Assembly (NCBI RefSeq): GCF_012927205.1
Contig: NZ_JABBGC010000002.1
Coordinates: 1,612,001-1,676,000 of the forward strand
Origin: Chitinophaga fulva
Lineage (GTDB): Bacteria; Bacteroidota; Bacteroidia; Chitinophagales; Chitinophagaceae
Reading direction: 5' to 3'
DNA length: 64,000 nt
Shown piece after piece: positions 1-10,400 of this stretch. Position numbers and translations under genes: made by a program. The number at the start of each line of letters is the position of its first letter. The first letter of the stretch is position 1. The notes under the pieces are model-generated. The model ran no database searches. It had not been told where the DNA came from and was given only the letters and a program-made list of their open reading frames with translations.

Positions 1-3000
1 CCGTTAACGGTATTTTATCTATCTCCGTGAAGAAAGATGGTATCATGTATTCCGGCAACCGGCTACGGAGATAAGTGATCACCTCCTCGCGCTTAAAGCT
101 GCCATCCGGCACCACATAGCCGATGAGCGATTTATTACCGTCAGGTCCTGTTTTGGTCAACACCACCGCTTCTTTTACCTGCGGGCATTGCGTCAGTACA
201 TTTTCGATCTCGCCCAGCTCTATGCGGAAGCCGCGTATTTTTACCTGGTCATCGATACGTCCCAGGTATTCAAGCGTTCCATCCGGCAACCATCTGCATA
301 TATCTCCGGTACGGTATAATCTTCCGGCGGCGGATGAGAGTAAAGGATGATGGATAAACCGCTCGGCCGTCAGTTCCGGACGGTTCAGGTACCCCCGGGC
401 TACTTGTATACCGCCAATATGCAGTTCTCCCGGTATGCCCGCCGGCGCCAGGTTTCCGGCCTTATCAAGGATATAGAGCGGCGTGTTGGCCACCGGTGCG
501 CCAATGGGTACAGTGCCACCTGGCAATCCACGTTGGGCATGCCAATAGGTAACATCAATAGCCGCTTCTGTAGGACCGTATAAATTATATAATTCCGCTG
601 TCAGGACCTTCTCATGAAAACGCATTACCTGCTGAGGCTTCAGCGCTTCACCACTACAAAGCACCCTGCGCAATGATCCGCACGTATTTGCCGGCACATC
701 GTCTAAAAATGCATCCAGCATAGACGGCACAAAATGGATGGTGGTGATATGATGGGCAGCCATTACCTCCCGCAGGTATCCGGCTTCTTTGTGCCCGCCC
801 GGCTTCGCAAACACCAGTTTAGCGCCAGCTATCAGCGGCCAAAACAGTTCCCAAACGGATACGTCAAAGCAGAAAGTCGTTTTCTGTAATACCGCATCAC
901 TTTCATCCAGTTTAAAATAATCCTGTGTCCACAACAAACGGTTCACGATACCGCCATGTTCATTCATCACCCCTTTAGGCTGACCGGTGGAACCGGAAGT
1001 ATAAATCATGTAAGCCAGGTGATGCGGCGCCAACGCTGTTTCAACAGGCGTTGACGGTTCCTGCGAAATAATGTCCCATTGTGCATCGGTCAGCACCAAT
1101 GAAACCGTATCGGCAATGGCCGTCAGTTTGCCGGCGCTGGCCGTATCGGTCAGCAGGATATCGGCCTGAATATCGGCGAGCATAAAGCGCACCCTTTCTT
1201 CCGGATACTCCGGATCAATAGGAACGTAGGCGCCGCCAGCTTTCTGGATGCCCAATATAGCGATGATCATTTCCTCGCTACGGTCCAGGCATACCGGCAC
1301 CAGTGTATCTTCCCGGACACCCTTCTTTCTCAGATAATGACCCAGCTGATTGGTTTTCTCATCCAGTTCACGGTAGGTCAACTGCGTGGCTTCAGCTATC
1401 ACCGCTACCCCATCGGGTGTCAGCAATACCTGTTGATGGAACAGGTCTATAATTGTTTTATCCCGTGGGTATTCCGCTACGTGGTTATTAAACGCTAATT
1501 GCAACTGCTCGTCCTCTGCTGTAGTGGTCATCCGCAGGGCGTCGATCTGTGTAGCTGGCGCCATTACAATGGAGCGCAACAGCTGCTCAAAATGTTTCAT
1601 CATTTGTTTAATCCTGTCGGCACTAAACAAATCGGTGCAATATTCTGCATACCCTCGGATACCATCTCCCTGTTCTTCCAGGGAAACGGTGATGTCACAC
1701 AGGGTAGTTTTATGCGTCACTTCCTCATAGGCCAGATGCAGATCGCCCAGTAACAACTCCGGTACCGGTGGCGTATTCTGCAAAATGAACATGGTCTGAT
1801 ATAAAGGGCTGCGGCTCATATCACGGTCCTTCACCACCTGCTCCACTATTTTTTCGAAAGGTACCTGTTGATGCTCATATGCATCCAGCGTGGTACCTTT
1901 CACCTGCTGCAACAGGGAGATGAAAGAAGGATTATCACTGAGGTCTGTTCTTAATGCTACCGTATTCAGGAAGAAGCCTATCAGCCCTTCTGTTTCCTGC
2001 TGCGTTCTGCCGGATACCGGTGAACCCACACAAATATCATCCTGACCACTATAGCGTTGCAACAATACATTGTAAGCTGTCAACAGGGTCATAAACAGGG
2101 TAACGCCCTGCTCCTTTGACAACTGCTGCAACTGGCCGGTCAGTTCCTGATCGAGATGGAACCAGCTGATAGCGCCGTTAAACTGCTGTACCGCAGGACG
2201 GGTATAATCCGCAGGCAGGTCTAATGGCGGTACATTACTTAGTTGCCGGTTCCAGTACGTCATCTTCTCCGCCAGAACGGCGCCATCAAAACTATTACGC
2301 TGCCAGAGGGCGTAATCGGGGTACTGGATTTCCGGTTTCTCCAATATAGGCGCACGTTTCTCCGCATAGGCGCGGTACAGCTCCACCAGTTCCTTCACCA
2401 ATATGGATATGGACCATCCATCACAGGCGATGTGGTGAATAGTAAGCAACAGTAAATGTTCATCTGCCGCCAATGAGAGCAAATGCGCCCTCAGCATATG
2501 GTCCCGACACAGGTCAAATGGCGCGTCTGCCAGGCTGCTCAATAGCTGCTTTAAGGTGGCTTCGTCAGACAGTTCCGGCGCAGATGGCACCAGGGTCAGT
2601 TGCCACTGGTCTTTGTCCATCACATGCTGCCAGGCAACACCGTCTTTTGGCGCGATCACGGTACGCAATACTTCATGCCCGTTCACAATATTGCGGAGTG
2701 CAAATTCAAGGCCTTGTACGTCCAGGTTGCCATGCAACCGCAATATCACCGGCATATGATAAGGCACGGTGCCTTGCAGCTGATCAATGAACCACAAACG
2801 TTCCTGGCTGAAAGACAGCGGGATATTGGCGGGTCTTGGTCCTGCGGTCAATGGTGGCAGGTGTGAACCTTTTTCCTGTTGTTGCAGGTACACCGCCAGC
2901 AAAGCAATGGTGGGATAGATGAAGAAGTCTTTCACTGTCAGCTCCACATCCATGTCTTTGCGTACTGCGGCCACCACGCGGGTAGCCAGCAGAGAGTGGC

Positions 3001-6000
3001 CACCTAATTCAAAGAAATTATCCTCGATGCCTACACGGTCCACTCCCAGCAGGTGCTGCCAGATATCGGCGAGCCGCGCTTCTGTTTCATTGGTGGGCGC
3101 CACGTAGTTAATCAGGCGTTTACGTTGTATATCTTCCCATGCCGCCAGGAACTTACGGTCTACCTTACCGTTACCAGTCAACGGTAATTTCTGTAAGGCC
3201 ACGAAATCGGCTGGCACCATGTATTCCGGCAAACGGTCCAGGAGCGTTTGTTTGATATTTTTCTGCAACGATTCGCAGATATCGGTGAACAGCGGAACAT
3301 TTGTTTTCACAGTATCTGTAAAACTGATGCTGTTACTGTAGGATTGTTCTACAAAACCATCAAAAGGATCACGCTCTATCAACAGGTTCACTTTCAACGG
3401 ATCTTCATCCAGTAAAAAGCGATAGCTGTAGCCGGCGGCCGTTGCTTCGTTCAATATTTCATTAACGGTATGTGTTACCGCGTCCGGTGCACTGATATAA
3501 TCGGATAAGTCCCCTACGTTGTTGAACAGGTTATTTTTCAGTGCATGCTCCAGCATCCGCTCCCTCCATACACGGTGCCCCGGCACGTCCTGCAACGCAA
3601 TAACCGGGATACGGTTCGTTAACTGGTCAATGATGGTGCTTTTATCAGCAATAAGGTCCCATGGCTGCCAGTCGGGCTGCAACACGGGTTTCTCCATACC
3701 TATATGCATGATCACCGTATAACGGTAAAGGCTCAACTCATTAATGTAATCCCCCTGTTTCCATACAATTTCCACGTGGGTAATTTCGGGGAAACGGGTT
3801 TGCAGATGATAAAAATAAGCTGGAGAAAAACACAATTCTTCTTCCTTCAATACCTCCTGGTCCACACTCCATTCAAACTCGCGGATACTGGTTTTATCAT
3901 GCAGTTTATCCAGTTGCAGCCGGCGTTTGAAAGAAGGCAGCAAACGCAGGTCACGCACGTCACCTACTACAATGCGGCCATTCCCTTTTAACAGTGCAAT
4001 GGCTTTGGCCAGTACATCGGTCATATAAGCGGCGCCCGGAAAATACTGTACAATCGAGTTTAAGATCACCAGGTCGATCTCTTCTTTTTCATCCAGGATG
4101 ATTTCGTGGGCAGCACACAGCTTCATTTCCGTATCCGGATAACGGCGCTCACCTTTCGCGATGCGGCGCAGGATCTGTTCTACCGATACACGGGAGAAGT
4201 CGGTACCGATATACCGCTCGATATGATCGGCAATAGGATAATAGATCAACCCGGTACCTGATCCTATTTCCAGCACCCGCTTGGGTTTCAGGCCTATGAT
4301 CAAACGGGTGACATCATCCACCCACTGCTGCATGTTTTCTGCAGGGATAGGCCCGCTGGTGAAGCTGTCATTCCAGCCGGTAATATTGAACTCTTCATCC
4401 AGGTCTTCTATCTCATCTGTCTTACTGTAGGCCGTATCGTACAAGGCCCGCCAGCTGGCAATCTGCAACTGGGACAGCTCATATTCTTTCTGCTGCAGCG
4501 TTTCCTGTTCCGGAACATAATAGCTCACCAGTCTCTTTTCACCGCTATGTTGTTGTTTTACCACCACACAGCTGTCGCCCACTTCCGGCAGGTTGTTTAA
4601 TACCCGTTCTATTTCACCCGGTTCTATACGGTATCCGCGGATTTTTACCTGATCGTCAATTCTGCCCGCGTAGGCAACAGTACCATCCGGCAGCCAATAG
4701 GCTTTATCGCCAGTGCGGTACCAACGGCCGGGCGCATTTTCCAGCGTCACATATTTTTCCGCGGTTAATTCTTCTTTGTTGACATACCCCAGCGAAACGC
4801 CATCGCCGCCTACATAGAGCTCGCCGCTAACTCCTATCGGCACCAGCTGCTTATTCTCATCCAGTATACGAATACTGGTATTGGCCATCGGTGCGCCAAT
4901 GGGAACGGATATTTTCCCGGTCACATCATTCACCTCATAGCAGGTAGCCGCCACCGTTACTTCCGTAGGGCCGTACATATTGACGAGCTTACCTTGTCCC
5001 AGTACTGCCAGTGCTTTCTCCAAATGCGGCAGGGAGGCCTTTTCGCCGCCAAACAAAATTTTCCGCATGGATTTCAGGCCCAGCACCTGGTTATCGATAA
5101 AGTTGTGGAACAAGGCCGTGGGGAAAAGCGCAATCGTGATTTTCTCCGCAGCGATGATCCTGGACAATTCAAATACATCTATGGCCGCATCGTCTTCCAC
5201 CATACACAAACAAGCACCGTTCAGCAGCGCACTGTAAATGTCAAAAGTGGAACCGTCAAATGCGTAGTTGGAACATTGCAGCAACCTATCGGTTGGCAAT
5301 ACAGCCGTGGCGCCACGGTCAAAGGCCAGGTTAATCAGGTTTTTATTGGTGATGGCGATCCCTTTGGGACGGCCAGTAGTACCAGAAGTGTACATCACGT
5401 TTACACAGGCGTCACCGGCAGTGCGTATGCCCGTCGGCGTTACCGCGCTTTTACGCGCCGCGGCAATGTCCAAGCCGGCCGTAAATTCACCCATACCGGA
5501 GGCATTGAACAATTCTTTGCTGGTATATAACAACGTGTTGATACTGGCATCTTCCATCATGCCCTGCAAACGGTCTGCCGGGTAACCGGTATGAAAAGGC
5601 GCATAGGCATTGCCACTTTTAAGAATGCCCCAGATGCCGACGATCATTTCAATGCCACGTCTTGATAACAACGCGATGGTATTACCGGGCTGAATACCCT
5701 GCTCCGCCAGGTAATTCGCCACCTGGTTCGCCTGCTCGTCCAGCTCTCTGTAGGTCAGCATGCGTTTGCCGAAAGTAACGGCAGGCGCCTCCGGCGAAAC
5801 AGCCACCTGTCCTTCAAAAATAGACACTACGCTCTCTGCGGAAGGATAGAGCGTAGCCGTATCATTAAACGACACCAGTAATTGATTGACTTCTGCTTCA
5901 CTGAGCATATTCAGCATACCAATAGGCAGGGCCGGGTTATCTACGGCCGATTGCAACAACACCTGGAAATGCTGCACCATGCGCTGAATGGTGGCTTCGC

Positions 6001-7456
6001 TGAAAATATCCGTGTAATACTCCACCTCCACTTCTATCCCATCAGGGCCTTGCTCCATGGACCAGGAGAGGTCGAACAAGCTGGTGGTACGCATGATCTT
6101 TTCATCCTGCATCACCACTTCTCCCATTTTCAATTCTTTGGTAGGCGGTACGTTCTGTAATACAAAAACCACCTGGAACAAAGGGTTTTTACTGATATCC
6201 CGCTCTCCCATCACGGCTTCCACCACTTTCTCAAAAGGTACTTCCTGGTGCTCATAGGCGTCCAGCAAGGTGTTTTTCACCTGTTGCAGCAACGAGGCGA
6301 AATCCGGGTTACCGCCGAGGTCTGTACGTAATACCAGTGTATTCACGAAAAAACCGATCAGGCGTTCCATTTCTGTCCTCATCCTGCCGGCCACCACGCC
6401 ACCAATGCTGATATCTTCCTGTCCGCTGTAACGGTACAACAATACTTTGAAGGCCGCCAGCAGTGTCATGTACAAGGTAGCGCCGTGTTCCTGTGATAAT
6501 TTCTCCAGCGCTGCCGTCAGCTGTTGGTGGATATGGAAAGTAACCAAAGCGCCCCGGGTACTCTTTACCGCCGGGCGTTCATAGTCTGTTGGCAGATTCA
6601 ACAGAGAAGCGCCGTCCAGCTGCTTTTTCCAGTAGGACAGCTGTTTGTCCATCATGTTTCCAGCCAGGTATTTACGCTGCCATACTGCGTAATCGGCGAA
6701 CTGGATGTCCAGTGGCTCCAATACCGGCTCACGTTGGGTAGCAGCCGCGGTGTATGCTTCATTCAACTCGTTGACGAGAATGGCGGTAGACCATCCATCG
6801 GAGGCGATGTGGTGCATCACCAGCACCAGCAGGTATTCGTCCTGCGCCAGCTGTATAAGGTGCGCACGCAGCATGTGATCGTTGAACAGGTCAAATGGTA
6901 TTTGCACCAACTCATCGATGTACGCCTGCAAAACAACCGCCTCTTCATACCCGGAGGTGCCATCAATGATATCCAGTTCCCACTTATCTTTTTCCAACAC
7001 CCGCTGCCAGGCATGTCCATCTTCCAGCTGTATAACGGTACGCAGCACTTCATGACGGTTTACCACCGTGCGCAACGCATAGTTCAGCGCAGCAACATCC
7101 AGTTTTCCCTTCAGCCTCAACGCAGCGGGTATATGATACTGCACGCTGCCTTCCAGCTGATGGATAAACCATAAACGGTCCTGGCTGAAGGACAAAGGAA
7201 CAGGCCCGCTGTCATTAGCACGGGCCTCTTTTATACTACCGGAGAAATGTTTCTCCTGTGTACCGGATTTATGTTTCTTAAAATATGCTATCAGTGATTG
7301 TTTATTGTCCTTTAATCTATTGAGAAAACCGGCATCAATCTCTTTATCTTCATCAGCTTCCACCAATAAATTATCATCTTCACAGGATACTCTTATTCCG
7401 CTACCGTGGGCCTCGTTCAACAGATCAATTATTTCGTTGAGATTAAAATCAAACAT
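1..7456 (-). CDS. Nonribosomal peptide synthetase, TubC dock-C-A-MT-T-C-A..., 3' end outside window
   Basis: Third synthetase of the assembly line. The frame is open from ATG at 7456 to base 1, so about 2485 residues are visible and the C-terminus is missing. Approximate domains: TubC-like N-terminal docking domain (1-62); condensation domain (82-518, HHIASDGWS); adenylation domain (529-940) with a SAM methyltransferase (985-1350, VLEIGSGTG) inserted between cores A8 and A9; thiolation domain (around 1455-1518, LGGHSLL); second condensation domain (HHIACDGWS); second adenylation domain, cut just at its A10 core. My hand-read ten-residue specificity codes are DGFLLGMVAK (closest to aliphatic Ile/Leu/Val codes) and DVWHLSLIDK, which equals the classical serine code. 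The final Lys of each code is assumed for the cut domain. The MT predicts an N-methylated residue. The start lies 24 bases after the preceding stop, so this is one operon. No epimerase domain is visible. Confidence 0.95.
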   Translation of the reverse strand, partial: MFDFNLNEIIDLLNEAHGSGIRVSCEDDNLLVEADEDKEIDAGFLNRLKDNKQSLIAYFKKHKSGTQEKHFSGSIKEARANDSGPVPLSFSQDRLWFIHQLEGSVQYHIPAALRLKGKLDVAALNYALRTVVNRHEVLRTVIQLEDGHAWQRVLEKDKWELDIIDGTSGYEEAVVLQAYIDELVQIPFDLFNDHMLRAHLIQLAQDEYLLVLVMHHIASDGWSTAILVNELNEAYTAAATQREPVLEPLDIQFADYAVWQRKYLAGNMMDKQLSYWKKQLDGASLLNLPTDYERPAVKSTRGALVTFHIHQQLTAALEKLSQEHGATLYMTLLAAFKVLLYRYSGQEDISIGGVVAGRMRTEMERLIGFFVNTLVLRTDLGGNPDFASLLQQVKNTLLDAYEHQEVPFEKVVEAVMGERDISKNPLFQVVFVLQNVPPTKELKMGEVVMQDEKIMRTTSLFDLSWSMEQGPDGIEVEVEYYTDIFSEATIQRMVQHFQVLLQSAVDNPALPIGMLNMLSEAEVNQLLVSFNDTATLYPSAESVVSIFEGQVAVSPEAPAVTFGKRMLTYRELDEQANQVANYLAEQGIQPGNTIALLSRRGIEMIVGIWGILKSGNAYAPFHTGYPADRLQGMMEDASINTLLYTSKELFNASGMGEFTAGLDIAAARKSAVTPTGIRTAGDACVNVMYTSGTTGRPKGIAITNKNLINLAFDRGATAVLPTDRLLQCSNYAFDGSTFDIYSALLNGACLCMVEDDAAIDVFELSRIIAAEKITIALFPTALFHNFIDNQVLGLKSMRKILFGGEKASLPHLEKALAVLGQGKLVNMYGPTEVTVAATCYEVNDVTGKISVPIGAPMANTSIRILDENKQLVPIGVSGELYVGGDGVSLGYVNKEELTAEKYVTLENAPGRWYRTGDKAYWLPDGTVAYAGRIDDQVKIRGYRIEPGEIERVLNNLPEVGDSCVVVKQQHSGEKRLVSYYVPEQETLQQKEYELSQLQIASWRALYDTAYSKTDEIEDLDEEFNITGWNDSFTSGPIPAENMQQWVDDVTRLIIGLKPKRVLEIGSGTGLIYYPIADHIERYIGTDFSRVSVEQILRRIAKGERRYPDTEMKLCAAHEIILDEKEEIDLVILNSIVQYFPGAAYMTDVLAKAIALLKGNGRIVVGDVRDLRLLPSFKRRLQLDKLHDKTSIREFEWSVDQEVLKEEELCFSPAYFYHLQTRFPEITHVEIVWKQGDYINELSLYRYTVIMHIGMEKPVLQPDWQPWDLIADKSTIIDQLTNRIPVIALQDVPGHRVWRERMLEHALKNNLFNNVGDLSDYISAPDAVTHTVNEILNEATAAGYSYRFLLDEDPLKVNLLIERDPFDGFVEQSYSNSISFTDTVKTNVPLFTDICESLQKNIKQTLLDRLPEYMVPADFVALQKLPLTGNGKVDRKFLAAWEDIQRKRLINYVAPTNETEARLADIWQHLLGVDRVGIEDNFFELGGHSLLATRVVAAVRKDMDVELTVKDFFIYPTIALLAVYLQQQEKGSHLPPLTAGPRPANIPLSFSQERLWFIDQLQGTVPYHMPVILRLHGNLDVQGLEFALRNIVNGHEVLRTVIAPKDGVAWQHVMDKDQWQLTLVPSAPELSDEATLKQLLSSLADAPFDLCRDHMLRAHLLSLAADEHLLLLTIHHIACDGWSISILVKELVELYRAYAEKRAPILEKPEIQYPDYALWQRNSFDGAVLAEKMTYWNRQLSNVPPLDLPADYTRPAVQQFNGAISWFHLDQELTGQLQQLSKEQGVTLFMTLLTAYNVLLQRYSGQDDICVGSPVSGRTQQETEGLIGFFLNTVALRTDLSDNPSFISLLQQVKGTTLDAYEHQQVPFEKIVEQVVKDRDMSRSPLYQTMFILQNTPPVPELLLGDLHLAYEEVTHKTTLCDITVSLEEQGDGIRGYAEYCTDLFSADRIKQMMKHFEQLLRSIVMAPATQIDALRMTTTAEDEQLQLAFNNHVAEYPRDKTIIDLFHQQVLLTPDGVAVIAEATQLTYRELDEKTNQLGHYLRKKGVREDTLVPVCLDRSEEMIIAILGIQKAGGAYVPIDPEYPEERVRFMLADIQADILLTDTASAGKLTAIADTVSLVLTDAQWDIISQEPSTPVETALAPHHLAYMIYTSGSTGQPKGVMNEHGGIVNRLLWTQDYFKLDESDAVLQKTTFCFDVSVWELFWPLIAGAKLVFAKPGGHKEAGYLREVMAAHHITTIHFVPSMLDAFLDDVPANTCGSLRRVLCSGEALKPQQVMRFHEKVLTAELYNLYGPTEAAIDVTYWHAQRGLPGGTVPIGAPVANTPLYILDKAGNLAPAGIPGELHIGGIQVARGYLNRPELTAERFIHHPLLSSAAGRLYRTGDICRWLPDGTLEYLGRIDDQVKIRGFRIELGEIENVLTQCPQVKEAVVLTKTGPDGNKSLIGYVVPDGSFKREEVITYLRSRLPEYMIPSFFTEIDKIPLT

Positions 7457-7480
7457 CGTGAATGGTTTAAAAAAATAGGA

Positions 7481-10400
7481 TTATAGAATAATTTTTTTCT
7501 GTTTAGCAGTAGGAGCAGCAGCAGATGCTGTATTGACGCCGATATACTTTGCCAATGCCGCAACCGTCGTTAGCTGGAAGAAAGTCCGCACAGACACCTG
7601 CAAGCCAAAATCCTCATGTACCGTAGCCGCCAGGCGCATCACCAACAGCGAATGCATGCCAATTTCAAAAAGGTTATCGTATATGCTTACCCGTTCTATC
7701 TCCAGCAGCCGCGCACAAATAGCGGCCAGCTTTTCTTCGAGTGCATTCGTAGGGGCTACGTACAAATCTGCTGACACCGGGGCGATATCTGATTCCGGCA
7801 ACGCCTTCCTGTTGATCTTTCCATTCGCGGAAAGCGGCATTTCGGTTAACACCACCCACTGCGCCGGCACCATGTATTCCGGGAGTTTTGTTTTCAGGTA
7901 TCCCGGCAATTCATCCTTGTCAAAATTTTCCTGTCCCACTACATACCCTACCAGTCTCAGTTGTTGGTGTTGGTCTGCTTTAGTAATAACGACCACCTGT
8001 TTAACCATCCCGCTTTTCTCTATCACCCTTTCAATTTCACCCAGTTCAATGCGGTAACCACGGATTTTCACCTGGTCGTCTATTCTTCCCAGGTGTACCA
8101 CGGTCCCATCCGGCAACCATTTACCAAGATCTCCCGTGCGGTACATGGGTATATTGCCCTCTCCACGGAAAGGGTCTTTCACAAATTTTTCTGCTGTTAA
8201 CTCCGGCCTGTTGAGATAACCACGGCCTACGCCGATGCCGGACACACAAATCTCTCCGGCCACACCGATGGGGCATAATTGCCCGGAAGCATCCAGTATG
8301 TATATGTGCAGATTTTGTATGGGTTTCCCTAAAGGCACATTGGTATGCTCCGGTGTTTCATACATAAAATGATGCGTAATATCATCGGAGGCTTCTGTAG
8401 GGCCATAGGCGTTCACCACAGGAATCGCGTGGTAATTTTTATGCTGGAACCATTCCGCCAGCAGCTGGCGAGGCAGCGTTTCTCCTGTTACCAGCAGGTA
8501 TTGCAGTTGTTGGAGAGATACCCCTTTCACCGTAGCCAATATAGCCGACAGATAAGACGGCACTACCTCCAGGATCGTCACCTTATCCTTATCCACAGCC
8601 TGCATCAGTGCAGCAGGCTGTAAGATGGTATCTGTAGGATAAATAATCGTATAGCCACCGCATAACAAAGCTGAGAACATCTGCCATACGGAGATATCAA
8701 AAGTGAAAGCAGCGGTGAAAGCCACAACGGAAGCGGCATTCATCCGGAGGTCATTTACTTTGGCAAACAGGTGATTGAGCATACCGGCATGCTCAATCAT
8801 AGCGCCTTTGGGCAAACCGGTAGAGCCGGAAGTATAAATAACATACGCCAGTTGAGATGGTACCGGTAACGCCGGTAGCGCTGTAACCGGGTAACTGCTG
8901 ATGGCCGCACTTTCTTCATCCAGGGAGATAATACGTACCAGGCCTGTCTGCTCCGGTTTTTGTTTGTCATTACTGCTGCTGATAACAACCTCCGCTTTAC
9001 TGTCGTTCAGCATGTAAGTCACCCTGTCTTCCGGGTACCCGGGATCTATCGGCAAATAAGCGCCGCCGGCTTTCATAATGCCGAGGATAGCGATCACCAT
9101 CTCCGGAGAGCGGTCCAAACAAACAGGTACCAGCGAGGTGTTATCTACACCTGCCTCCCGCAGGTAGTGCGCCAGTTGATTGGAACGCTCTTCCAGGGAG
9201 GCATAGGTAAGTACCCGGTCTTCCATTATCAGCGCCGGCGCCGCAGGCGTGCGTTGCGCCTGCTGGCCAAACAGGTCGATCAATGTGCTATGGTGAGGAA
9301 AATCTACCGTTGTATTATTAAAGGTAACCAGCTGCTGATGCTGTTCTTCGTCCGTCAGCAATGGCAGGGTATTAATGCGTGTACCCGGTAAGGTGATAAT
9401 GGTTTCCAGCAGCTGCATAAAATGCGTCATCAGCTGTGTGATCGTGGATTCCCGGAAAACGTCGGTGCAGTATTCCACATAACCCGTCAGCCCGTCGGGG
9501 GCTTCTTCCATAGACACCACCAGGTCAAACTGAGCAGTGTTATATTTCAGCTCTTCCCGGGCAACCGTCATGGCGCCCAATTGCACCTCATCAACAGCGG
9601 GCGTATTCTGTAACTCGAACAACACCTGGAACAATGGGGTCCTGCTGAGGTCCCGGTCTGTATTCACCGCCTCTACCACCTTCTCAAACGGAATATCCTG
9701 GTGGTCATACGCCGCCAGGGTGGTTTGTTTCACTTGTTGCAACAACGTAAGGAAAGAAGGGTGCTGGCTCAGGTCACTGCGCAGCGCCAGGGTATTGACA
9801 AAGAAGCCGATCACACCGGCTACTTCTTCCTGTGTCCTGCCTGCAATAGAAGAGCCAACACAGATATCTTCCTGGCCGCTGTAGCGGTAAAGCAGCACTT
9901 TAAATGCCGCCAGCAAAGTCATAAAGAGCGTTACGTCCTGTTGCAGGGAAAACTGCCGGAGCTGCGCTGAGAAAGCTGCATCCAGGGAAAACCGCTTCAC
10001 CGCTCCCCTCGTGCTCTGAATGGCGGGCCTGGAGAAATCGGCCGGAAGCTGCAATACTTCCACGCCTTCCAGCTTTTGTTCCCAGTAGGCCAACTGTTTA
10101 CCTAGTTGTTCACTGTCCGCTATGCTGCGTTGCCAAACGGCATAATCCGCAAACTGAAGCGGTAACGGCGCCAGTACAGCCTCCCGCTTTTCTATATAAG
10201 CATTGTATAATTCAGCAATATCATTTACCAGGATGGTAACAGACCAACCGTCAGAAGAGATATGATGTAAGGTGATCAACAGTATATGTTCATCTGCCGA
10301 CAGGCGCACCAGACTGGCTCGCAACATATAATCTCCGGCCAGATCAAACGGAGCGTTTACCAGGTCTATCAATCGTGCCTGTAACAGCTCCGGAGAGTCG

